A DNA stretch of 8,593 nucleotides from an uncultured Synergistales bacterium. Lineage in GTDB: Bacteria > Synergistota > Synergistia > Synergistales > Aminobacteriaceae. The notes below the pieces were generated by a model. It did no database searches and had not been told where the DNA came from. It worked only from the letters and a program-made list of their open reading frames with translations. The DNA is taken from NCBI GenBank assembly GCA_905233295.1, contig CAJODX010000048.1:1-8593 (forward strand). Reading direction: 5' to 3'. The position numbers were made by a program, and so were the translations under genes. Shown in pieces: positions 1 through 6,012 of the stretch (its first letter is position 1; the number at the start of each line of letters is the position of its first letter).

Positions 1-813
1 CGAACATGTTCCGGCAACATCAACAGCGTGTCCGGGTTCGTAAACTCCGCAAGCCAAAAGAGACTGCATCGTATCTCCTGCACCTGCGCAGATTGAAATT
101 CCTTCGGGCAAACCTGTAATCTCAGCGCATTCTCTTGAAAGTTTTCCGATTATGTCATAGGGCTTTTTGATTTTCGGCATGAAAGATTTGTCAATGCCGA
201 GGATTTTTAACTGTTCGTCCGACCATTCTTTTTTGATGACGTTGTAGCCAAGTCCCCAGCCCGACATCGCGCCCCAGTCAATGAAAGCGTCTTCGGCTTT
301 AAGTCCGGCAAGATTCATTAAAATATACGGAGCGTTGTGAACGAATTTTTTTATCTCTTTTATGTTCGGAGAATTTTTGATGAGCCACCGTGCGTGCATA
401 GCCGGAAAAAGGCATAACGGTTCGGGATTTCCGGTTTCTTCCGCCCATATATCGAGATTTAATTTTGCGAGTTCGTCAGCGTCTTCCTGAGTTCGTGAGT
501 CAAGATAGTTTATGAATGGAGTTACCGCGCGTCCGTCGGCATTTATTCCTGCAATGCCGCAGATGATTCCATCGCCCATTACGGAGCGTATTGAAGATAT
601 ATCTAAATTTTTTTCGCGCATTATTTCAACGCAGCGTTTTGCTCCTCTTAAGACGAGTTCAAAATATTCGTGAACATTCATTTCGACCCAGCCGGGTTTC
701 GGATATTGTAAACTCGTCGGGTTTACATTTACTGCGACCTGTTTTCCGTTTTCGTCATACACAGCGACTTTGACGCTCTGTGTACCGGCATCAAAGCAAA
801 GATAATAATTCAA
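1..813 (-). CDS. FGGY-family carbohydrate kinase, N-terminal part (xylulokinase-like), truncated by window edge
   Basis: This is the first 271 codons of a cytoplasmic sugar or polyol kinase of the FGGY family, which moves the ATP gamma-phosphate to a sugar hydroxyl. I translated it from the minus strand; it stays open to base 1. The N-terminus has the family phosphate-binding loop DAGTQSVK (residues 8-15). It is followed by the GWVEMN segment (41-46), the substrate-site stretch INYLDSRTQEDA (101-112) and CAGAGDTMQSL near 242-252, whose Asp247 is the likely catalytic base. The start is TTG at 813-811, chosen because CGGAGGTG (830-823) lies 9 bases upstream and the DAGT loop follows at once. 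The C-terminal FGGY domain lies outside the window. The family covers xylulose, glycerol, gluconate, ribulose and related substrates, and the exact sugar cannot be read from this half. It is divergent from the envelope genes and probably unrelated to them. Confidence 0.9.
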   Translation of the reverse strand, partial: MNYYLCFDAGTQSVKVAVYDENGKQVAVNVNPTSLQYPKPGWVEMNVHEYFELVLRGAKRCVEIMREKNLDISSIRSVMGDGIICGIAGINADGRAVTPFINYLDSRTQEDADELAKLNLDIWAEETGNPEPLCLFPAMHARWLIKNSPNIKEIKKFVHNAPYILMNLAGLKAEDAFIDWGAMSGWGLGYNVIKKEWSDEQLKILGIDKSFMPKIKKPYDIIGKLSRECAEITGLPEGISICAGAGDTMQSLLACGVYEPGHAVDVAGTCS

Positions 814-837
814 GTTGAAAAACACCTCCGAGAGAAA

Positions 838-843
838 ATTATA
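838..843 (-). promoter_or_regulatory. Candidate -10 box for the FGGY kinase gene
   Basis: Read on the minus strand, 843-838 is a perfect TATAAT. It lies about 25 bases before the TTG start and just upstream of the ribosome binding site at 830-823, so the leader would be very short. No good -35 hexamer is seen 16-18 bases upstream. This is a pattern match only. Confidence 0.3.
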
Positions 844-877
844 ATACAGCCAGCATTACAGAGAATGCGGAGATTTT

Positions 878-906
878 TTTAAATAAAACTCAACATTAGT
901 CATAAT
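878..906 (+). promoter_or_regulatory. Candidate promoter for the YjbH/SLBB operon
   Basis: TTTAAA at 878-883 and CATAAT at 901-906 are 17 bases apart, matching 4 of 6 and 5 of 6 of the sigma-70 hexamers. A second AT-rich -10-like stretch (TAGAAT, 911-916) lies just downstream. The start codon at 962 would leave a leader of about 50 bases. The region is AT-rich, so chance matches are likely. No operator-like inverted repeat was seen in 814-961. Confidence 0.3.
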
Positions 907-961
907 AGTGTAGAATATATGAAAAAATTTTTTTGAGCAGAAATGTTAAGGAGTTTTTGTT

Positions 962-3130
962 TTGCGAAAGGGCTTTACGAAATTTATTTTTTTATCCGCA
1001 ATTTTAATTTTTTTGATTTTCATATCAGAAAATAATGCGCACGCTCTCACAGGAAACAACACGGGCTTCACGGGTCTTTGGGAATATCCAACCGCTGAAA
1101 TGCCCGAGGACGGCGTGGGACGTTTCGGCGTTACGAAAGCGACTCCGTACGGATTTTATTTTCTTGATTTAGCTTGGCTGCCGTGGCTTGAAATTAATTC
1201 GCGTTTCAGCACCTTTAACACGCTGAGAGCGAACAGCGACCCTGATGGCAGACGTTATATGGACAAGGCAATAGATTTGAAATTCATGCTCTGGCACAGC
1301 AAAGACCCCGAAAAATGGTACATTCCCTCAATCGCAGGCGGTGTCGTCGATATGATGGGAACGGAATTAATGAAAGCCTATTACGGAGTTGCAACGTGGC
1401 GTTACGGAAAATTTGCCGCAACAATCGGCTACGGCTCTGACAGATTAAACGGAGTTTTCGGCGGAGTTGAATGGGATGTTGACAGCTGGCTGACTATCAA
1501 AGCCGAATACAGCCCTCTCGATTACACTCAGGATCGTTTAGGCGATGACCGCACGAGAGTTTTGGCTGACGATAAACTCCCAAAGAAAAAATACAACGCA
1601 GGCGCAATTCTCAGAATGCCTTGGGGCACGGAAGCCGCAGTCAGCTATCAGCGCGGTTACGAATGGGTTTTCGGAATTTCACAGCGAATCAATCTTGCAG
1701 GACCTTACATCGGATTTCACAGAAAAAATTTTGAAGCTCCCGGCGATGCCCGAATACCATGTTGGGACAAGATTGACACGGAAAATTTAATTTCGCGAAT
1801 CAAAGACGGAATCGAAAAATATGTTCGGGTTCGTGATGTTGACGTTAAAATCGAATCAAAAGGCAAATTTCATAAATTATATTTAGCGTACGAAAATTAC
1901 GGCTATTCTTCACATGCCGAAGCAATGACAAGAATTTTAGTTCTGCTCTCAGCTGTCATGCCTGACCTTGACGAACTCGCTTTAATTCAGAAAAACGCAA
2001 GCATTCCCATTGTAAAAGCAACATTCCCGGGAAATTTGCTTTTTGATATACGTACACGCAGCCTTCGCTCTGAAGAGCCGATGAAAACCGCGATTTTCAC
2101 TTGGGTAACATCTGAAGATGTCATTGAAAATCCGGACGCGAAAAATTTACTCATAGAAAAGGCAAAACATAAAGTCAACGCAATGATTACATACGAGCCG
2201 CGGCTTGACCAGACTTTATGGGAGGCTTACATGGACAGATGGGGCATTGACCTTGTATATAAAGGACGTTACTCGAACGGCTGGCAGTCAATCGTTGATG
2301 TTAAATTTCCGATCATTGACCATGTTGACACGTCAGACTACCGCGGAATATGGTGGGAAGAGGATTTAAACGACAAAATAAGACTTCAGCAGACAGGCTT
2401 GACCTATGCAAATAAATTTTCAAAAGACGGGCGTTCATGGTTTTTTGCTGACGGCGGCTGGCTCGATGAAGATTTCTTCGGCGCTAACGCATACGCGAGA
2501 TATTACGCTAAAGACGGCGGCTGGTGGCTTGGCGCACGGCTTGGAATTTTCCACGACAGAGATCCGTATTCGTTCGCAGGATTCTCCAGAGGTGTAAGGC
2601 GTGCCTACCGCGGCAGAATGTATGACGTAAAACCCGGCAACGGCAAAGAATGGTATTTAACAGGCTGGGTGCAGGCAGGCTATCATCTCGCAGATCTCGA
2701 CCTTGACATTAACGCCTCATGGGGTCAGTATATTGACAAAGACAAAGGCTTTAAATATGAGGTTACGCGTCATTGGGACGATACGGCGATTGGATTCTGG
2801 CTCATTGACGCTGACAGAGACGCACCTGATAAAAGTTTCACGAGAGCAGGTGTTCATCTTGAAATTCCGGCTGAAAAATGGTTCGGAACTCTTTTCGGAC
2901 AGTCGAGCGAACATATCTGGGAACAGGACACCGTTCTGCTTTCAAATTATTATTTCCACACCGCCCGCGAAGGCGCAACGCTCAGAACTCCTGAACGCAT
3001 GATGAATCAGTTAAGACCTGTCGCAATGAAAAAGAACGTCGAGAAAATGCTCAGAGATTACTGCTCATATGAAGACGAACAGGAAAATAAAAAGACTGTT
3101 ACAGGTCTGCTTGAATATATTTTTCATTAA
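962..3130 (+). CDS. YjbH-family outer-membrane protein of exopolysaccharide export
   Basis: A 722-residue protein resembling YjbH/GfcD (DUF940), outer-membrane beta-barrel proteins linked to exopolysaccharide or capsule secretion; the E. coli protein is about 700 residues. A signal peptide spans residues 1-28: basic MRKGFTK, then a hydrophobic run, then the cleavage motif AHA before LTGNN. The mature N-terminus GFTGLWEYPTAEMPEDG (35-51) is the family hallmark (G-x-x-G-L-x-x-x-P-T-A). Aromatic-rich alternating strands fill about 55-255 and 425-660, fitting two barrels. An alpha/beta segment with few barrel features lies between them at about 270-415. The start is TTG at 962, supported by AAGGAG (948-953) 8 bases upstream and by the signal peptide starting there. 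It lies 33 bases before the SLBB gene, an expected partner. The C-terminal 40 residues are charged and lie outside the barrel. The family call is strong; the exported glycan is unknown. Confidence 0.85.
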   Translation: MRKGFTKFIFLSAILIFLIFISENNAHALTGNNTGFTGLWEYPTAEMPEDGVGRFGVTKATPYGFYFLDLAWLPWLEINSRFSTFNTLRANSDPDGRRYMDKAIDLKFMLWHSKDPEKWYIPSIAGGVVDMMGTELMKAYYGVATWRYGKFAATIGYGSDRLNGVFGGVEWDVDSWLTIKAEYSPLDYTQDRLGDDRTRVLADDKLPKKKYNAGAILRMPWGTEAAVSYQRGYEWVFGISQRINLAGPYIGFHRKNFEAPGDARIPCWDKIDTENLISRIKDGIEKYVRVRDVDVKIESKGKFHKLYLAYENYGYSSHAEAMTRILVLLSAVMPDLDELALIQKNASIPIVKATFPGNLLFDIRTRSLRSEEPMKTAIFTWVTSEDVIENPDAKNLLIEKAKHKVNAMITYEPRLDQTLWEAYMDRWGIDLVYKGRYSNGWQSIVDVKFPIIDHVDTSDYRGIWWEEDLNDKIRLQQTGLTYANKFSKDGRSWFFADGGWLDEDFFGANAYARYYAKDGGWWLGARLGIFHDRDPYSFAGFSRGVRRAYRGRMYDVKPGNGKEWYLTGWVQAGYHLADLDLDINASWGQYIDKDKGFKYEVTRHWDDTAIGFWLIDADRDAPDKSFTRAGVHLEIPAEKWFGTLFGQSSEHIWEQDTVLLSNYYFHTAREGATLRTPERMMNQLRPVAMKKNVEKMLRDYCSYEDEQENKKTVTGLLEYIFH

Positions 3131-3163
3131 AAATAAAAATTTTTAACGGGGAGATTTTTTATA

Positions 3164-5452
3164 ATGAATTTTACGCGCAAGAATTTTTTCACGGCTTTTA
3201 TATTATCGTTAGCCTTGTGTTCAGGGGCATATGCGGCGGCTGTCGGGGGGGCGGCTGCTCCTGGTGCACCTGCGGCTGCTCCGTCTTCAATACCGTCCGG
3301 AATGGCTCCGGCTGCTCCTGCTGAAATCAGCGTTAATAACGGCGCTGCGGATTTTAACACCGGCAACGTTATCGTAAATCCCAACGCTGAAACAGGCGGT
3401 CTGGATATTACCGGCAATGCCCAAAATGTTGAAGGTCTTTCGCTCAATACGGAGAACACAACAGAAACAGGACAAACTGGAAGCCGCGCAAATCTTGACC
3501 TTGATGCACAGATAGATGTAGGCGAGATGAACGGATATTTTGAGGAAATTCTCGCGTCAGGCACAACCGGCAACCCAATGGGAGGTTTAATGCGCCGTCT
3601 TCCGCGCTACGGAATGTCTTTCTTCAGAGGCTCACCTTCAACGTTCGCACCGAGAGAGTCAGTCCCTGTTACTGTCGATCACAGAATCAACGTCGGAGAT
3701 ACTATGACGCTTTCAATATGGGGAATCCCTGAGGAAGGAAATTTTAATTTTTCAGTCAACCGCGACGGAATGGCTTCGATACCGCGCATAGGCACTATCA
3801 GACTTGCAGGATATACAATGGCTCAGGCTGAGAGCGCGATAAGGTCAAGGCTCAATCAATATTACACGGGTTTTCAGATGAATCTCTCAATGGGGCGTTT
3901 AAGTTCCATAATGGTCTATGTTACAGGTAGCGCGAGAAGACCCGGAGCTTACACGATTTCATCTTTTTCAACGCTTGTGAACGCTCTGCTGGCATCCGGC
4001 GGACCTTCAATGAACGGAAGTCTCAGAAAAATCGAACTCAAACGTAGCGGAAAAACCATCGCCGTGTTCGACATGTACGCAATGTTATTGAAAGGCGACA
4101 AAACTCAGGACGTAAGACTTGAAGCCGGAGACGTTATCTATATTCCGCCTGTCGGACCTCTGGTCGGTATTGCCGGCGAAGTTCATATGCCGGGGGTTTA
4201 CGAGCTTAACGGCAAGACAAGAGTTGAAGATATTCTGTTCACGGCTGGCGGACTTAACGCAATGACGTTTCAGGGGCGCGTCCAGTATTACAGAGTTTTC
4301 GGGAACTCTTACGCGAGTGCCTTTGAAGGTACGCTGAAGGAATTTGAAAAATTTGAACTGCATGACGGCGACATCATCAGGCTGTACCCTATCTTCAACC
4401 TTTCGACAACGGTTTCAATAACGGGACCTGTAATTCGCGGCGGCACGTACGCAATCGTTCCGGGCGAAACAAAAATCGCTGACATCATCAACCGTGCGGG
4501 CGGTCTGACCATCACGGCATCAGATATTGCTGAAATCACACGTGTTACTCCGTCTCTTGAAGGACCTGTTCACGAAAGATTCAGAGTAAATATTTTTCAG
4601 GCTTTGCAGGGCGATCCTCAAAACAATCTCGCTCTTCAGACGAACGATTTAATTTCTGTTTTGCCTGTGCCGGACTGGAAGCCTCAAATCTGGGTAAGCA
4701 TTTCAGGCGAAGTTCACAGACCCGGAAATTACGCGATGTTCCCGGGCGAAAAACTTTCGGATTTAATCGAACGCGCAGGAGGATTCACTCCGCAGGCATT
4801 TTTACGCGGCGCAATATTCACGCGTGTCAGTGTCGCAGCGCAGCAGCGGACAGCTTTAAGACAGATGGCTGACCAGATGGAACGCAACATGTTACAGCAA
4901 AATCTACAGTCAAGCGCAAGTGAACAGCAAACTGAACTCAGACGGCGCAGAGAGTTGATTAACAGTCTCCGTAATGTTCCTGTAATAGGCAGAGTCGTAA
5001 CGAAAATCGATACACCGCAGGCTCTTGCCGGAACACAATGGGACTACGAACTCTTAAACGGCGATGCCCTCCGTATACCGACAGTACCTTTAACAGTGAA
5101 CATAATGGGCGCGGTATATTCATCAGCAAGCCACATTTACAGCCCGAACATGAGCATCAACGCATATATAAACTCAGCCGGCGGTGCATTGAAAGAGGCA
5201 CACAAGAGGCTCGTTTATCTTTTGAAGAGCGACGGCACAACGATAAGGCTCACCCGCAACACGTCAATGTTATCGTCAAAGACATGGAAAGCTCCCAAGG
5301 GATATTCGGCAAAAATCGAACCTGGCGATACAATCGTCGTACCAGTGAAATACTCTGATAAGAGTTCGATTGAATCGCTCAAAGATACGATTCACATCAT
5401 TTACGAGGTTGCAGTGGCGGCTGGCGTAGTCATCAACGCTACGAAAGATTAA
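3164..5452 (+). CDS. Polysaccharide export protein with Poly_export and five SLBB domains
   Basis: A 762-residue secreted protein of the outer-membrane polysaccharide export (OPX/Wza-like) type. Residues 1-25 are a signal peptide (basic MNFTRKN, hydrophobic core, AYA). A low-complexity Ala/Pro/Gly stretch (about 24-55) and a polar linker to about 165 follow. A Poly_export domain spans about 168-245, with HRINVGDTMTLSIWG typical of it. SLBB units begin near 249 (VYVTGSARRPGAY), 334 (VGIAGEVHMPGVY), 416 (VSITGPVIRGGTY), 511 (VSISGEVHRPGNY) and 644 (VNIMGAVYSSASH), each with a later AGG or SGG turn. The fourth is followed by a charged, Gln/Arg-rich helical stretch (about 556-604), probably a coiled coil. 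The last 28 residues form a predicted amphipathic helix, possibly the membrane-crossing helix seen in Wza. There is no lipobox cysteine, unlike Wza. The ATG start has GGGGAG (3148-3153) 10 bases upstream. It lies 33 bases after the YjbH-like gene, so the two are probably co-transcribed. Confidence 0.9.
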   Translation: MNFTRKNFFTAFILSLALCSGAYAAAVGGAAAPGAPAAAPSSIPSGMAPAAPAEISVNNGAADFNTGNVIVNPNAETGGLDITGNAQNVEGLSLNTENTTETGQTGSRANLDLDAQIDVGEMNGYFEEILASGTTGNPMGGLMRRLPRYGMSFFRGSPSTFAPRESVPVTVDHRINVGDTMTLSIWGIPEEGNFNFSVNRDGMASIPRIGTIRLAGYTMAQAESAIRSRLNQYYTGFQMNLSMGRLSSIMVYVTGSARRPGAYTISSFSTLVNALLASGGPSMNGSLRKIELKRSGKTIAVFDMYAMLLKGDKTQDVRLEAGDVIYIPPVGPLVGIAGEVHMPGVYELNGKTRVEDILFTAGGLNAMTFQGRVQYYRVFGNSYASAFEGTLKEFEKFELHDGDIIRLYPIFNLSTTVSITGPVIRGGTYAIVPGETKIADIINRAGGLTITASDIAEITRVTPSLEGPVHERFRVNIFQALQGDPQNNLALQTNDLISVLPVPDWKPQIWVSISGEVHRPGNYAMFPGEKLSDLIERAGGFTPQAFLRGAIFTRVSVAAQQRTALRQMADQMERNMLQQNLQSSASEQQTELRRRRELINSLRNVPVIGRVVTKIDTPQALAGTQWDYELLNGDALRIPTVPLTVNIMGAVYSSASHIYSPNMSINAYINSAGGALKEAHKRLVYLLKSDGTTIRLTRNTSMLSSKTWKAPKGYSAKIEPGDTIVVPVKYSDKSSIESLKDTIHIIYEVAVAAGVVINATKD

Positions 5453-5467
5453 AGGTGAAAAGGAATT

Positions 5468-5699
5468 ATGAAAAAAATTTTTCTTGCGCTGTTAATGAGT
5501 TTTTTCTTTGCGTTCGGGGCATCGGCGGCTGGCTTTGAATATAAAATCGTGCCTTTGGGGTCGCTTGGCAAAGACAGCACAGATTGAAGACGTTTTGAAT
5601 CAATACGGCAAAGACGGCTGGGAGGTTGCGGAAATTTTTGCTGTGCGTACGACGTTTGACCCGAATGTGTTTTTTGTGATAATGAAACGAAAAATTTAA
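5468..5699 (+). pseudogene. Small secreted DUF4177-like protein, frameshifted
   Basis: The ATG at 5468 has AAGGA about 5 bases upstream and starts 15 bases after the SLBB stop, so this looks like the third gene of the operon. The frame opens with a signal peptide (MKKIFLALL, hydrophobic run, cleavage near ASA-AGF) and FEYKIVPLG, but hits TGA at 5585-5587 after 39 codons. The +1 frame picks up directly as KTAQIEDVLNQYGKDGWEV and ends VIMKRKI at a TAA at 5697-5699. Joined near base 5573, the two halves make a 76-residue protein with the layout of DUF4177: an EYK start, an LN-x-YG-x-x-GWE centre, and an IMKRK strand at the end. DUF4177 has no well-defined function. Loss of frame could be real decay, a sequencing or assembly error, or, less likely, programmed +1 shifting; no slippery motif is evident. 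Confidence 0.75.
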
Positions 5700-5715
5700 C
5701 ATTACTCGCAAGAAG

Positions 5716-5739
5716 TCTCCCACTTCTTTAAGTGGGAGA
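5716..5739 (+). repeat. Left-end hairpin of the IS200/IS605-type element
   Basis: TCTCCCACTT (5716-5725) pairs perfectly with AAGTGGGAGA (5730-5739) around a CTTT loop. The short AGAAG just before its foot is where left-end guide bases sit in IS608-type elements. No T-run follows, so it is not an intrinsic terminator. Its apex sequence resembles that of the right-end hairpin (CCCACTTCTTTAAG against CCCGCTTCTATAAG), which supports a shared origin. Confidence 0.65.
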
Positions 5740-5769
5740 TGAATTGCGCTTTATTTTTCTAAATCTCTA

Positions 5770-5778
5770 TGATAAAAT
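5770..5778 (+). promoter_or_regulatory. Candidate extended -10 promoter inside the element
   Basis: TGATAAAAT at 5770-5778 matches the extended -10 pattern TG-n-TATAAT with one mismatch. TTGCGC at 5744-5749 is a possible but distant -35, paired better with TATGAT (5768-5773) at an 18-base spacer. Transcription would begin near 5785, just before the omega-RNA-like segment. In an intact element this would be the promoter ahead of the transposase genes. This is a sequence match only. Confidence 0.4.
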
Positions 5779-5784
5779 CAATAG

Positions 5785-5916
5785 GTAAAAGTACAACTAC
5801 CGTAGGGACTACGGGAAGTAACGCCTTTGGAGAGGACGTAAGACGACTTCAGCCAGCACGAGTGGAGCGCAGCCTCGATGAATTAGCCCCCGCTTCTATA
5901 AGCGGTGGTAGTTCAC
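5785..5916 (+). ncRNA. Putative orphan omega RNA (TnpB guide RNA scaffold)
   Basis: In tnpB elements the guide RNA overlaps the 3' end of tnpB and stops at the element's right end, with the guide taken from the flanking DNA. Here the segment from about 5785 to 5916 has that position. It contains a perfect hairpin CCGTAG-GGA-CTACGG (5800-5814), a purine-rich middle (5815-5880), and the terminal hairpin (5887-5908) followed by TAGTTCAC. An extended -10 promoter lies just upstream and a strong terminator ends at 5962, so a transcript of about 180 nt is plausible. Bases 5917-5936 would be the guide. No tnpB is present in cis, so function would need a TnpB elsewhere. The terminal stem carries a C-T mismatch, which hints at decay. 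Existence of the RNA is inference. Confidence 0.45.
5887..5908 (+). repeat. Right-end hairpin of the IS200/IS605-type element
   Basis: CCCCCGCTT (5887-5895) pairs with AAGCGGTGG (5900-5908) around a CTAT loop, with one C-T mismatch (5889/5906). The downstream TAGTTCAC and upstream GAATTA match the right ends of IS605-type elements. The mismatch suggests mutation after loss of selection for mobility. Confidence 0.6.
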
Positions 5917-5934
5917 TTCATGTTAAAAATTTTG

Positions 5935-5962
5935 ACTCTCGGAAAATTCCGGGAGTTTTTTT
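5935..5962 (+). terminator. Intrinsic terminator before serC
   Basis: ACTCTCGG (5935-5942) pairs with CCGGGAGT (5949-5956), with one T-G wobble. Two further A-T pairs are possible inside the AAAATT loop, and seven Ts follow (5956-5962). It would end transcription of the envelope operon as well as any RNA started inside the element. The element appears to sit between the last operon gene and this terminator. Confidence 0.85.
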
Positions 5963-5966
5963 ACGC

Positions 5967-5975
5967 TGATATAAT
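5967..5975 (+). promoter_or_regulatory. Extended -10 promoter for serC-serA
   Basis: TGATATAAT at 5967-5975 is an exact extended -10 element. It starts 5 bases after the terminator T-run. No -35 consensus is present, since that position falls in the terminator stem; extended -10 promoters can work without one. Transcription would begin near 5982, giving a leader of about 30 bases that includes AAGGAG at 5997-6002. Confidence 0.6.
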
Positions 5976-6012
5976 TAACATTCGAGATTAAAAAAAAAGG
6001 AGATTCGCTATT

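Larger units (their letters stand above)
5706..5916 (+). mobile_element. Remnant or miniature IS200/IS605-type element lacking transposase genes
   Basis: The 5700-5962 interval has no intact gene but has the anatomy of an internally deleted IS200/IS605 element. A perfect 10-bp hairpin at the left (5716-5739) is preceded by TTAC (5702-5705), which resembles the cleavage or target tetranucleotide used by IS608-type elements. An imperfect hairpin at the right (5887-5908) is followed by TAGTTCAC, the usual right-end sequence of many tnpB-bearing elements. Between them lies a segment that reads like the C-terminal tail of TnpB and the overlapping omega RNA. No tnpA and no TnpB catalytic core are present, so it could move only with help in trans. 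There are no terminal inverted repeats or target duplications, as expected for this family. The ends given are inferred from the TTAC and TTCAC positions and could be off by several bases. Confidence 0.65.
5784..5916 (+). pseudogene. TnpB C-terminal tail remnant
   Basis: The frame containing 5784 reads GKSTTTVGTTGSNAFGEDV and continues open past the right hairpin. The TTVGTTGxxAxG pattern is a familiar tail after the catalytic domains in many IS605-family TnpB (OrfB) proteins, including those of anaerobic Firmicutes-like bacteria. The RuvC motifs and the zinc-finger cysteines that should precede it are missing, so this is only the last 40 or so codons. An ATG at 5769 opens the frame but has no ribosome binding site. 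It would also lie upstream of the predicted transcription start, so I do not treat this as a working gene. Recognition of the tail is from memory and not from a search. Confidence 0.45.

Noticed and set aside
591..773. Plus-strand frame opposite the FGGY kinase
   Set aside because: It is a shadow of the kinase coding strand, with composition unlike a real protein and no ribosome binding site.
3235..3330. GCTGCTCC-type short repeats near the start of the SLBB gene as a DNA repeat element
   Set aside because: They encode the Ala/Pro-rich linker of the mature protein in frame, and codon repetition explains them.
3127..3573. 148-codon minus-strand frame opposite the SLBB gene
   Set aside because: It is the reverse of the Ala/Pro/Gly-rich low-complexity coding region and has no family features.
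5585..5587. TGA in the DUF4177-like gene as selenocysteine or read-through
   Set aside because: The sequence after TGA in the same frame is Arg-rich nonsense, whereas the +1 frame gives the expected domain. A frame change is therefore the right reading.
5716..5739. Left hairpin as the terminator of the envelope operon
   Set aside because: No T-run follows; the sequence continues GATGAATTGCG. The true terminator is at 5935-5962.
5700..5962. CRISPR array or tRNA/riboswitch in the gene-poor interval
   Set aside because: There are no regularly spaced direct repeats, no cloverleaf and no recognised aptamer core. The paired end hairpins and TAGTTCAC end fit an IS605-type element better.
5769..5969. 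Open frame of 66 codons as an independent small protein
   Set aside because: It lacks a ribosome binding site, runs through the element's right hairpin and the terminator, and its recognisable part is a TnpB tail.
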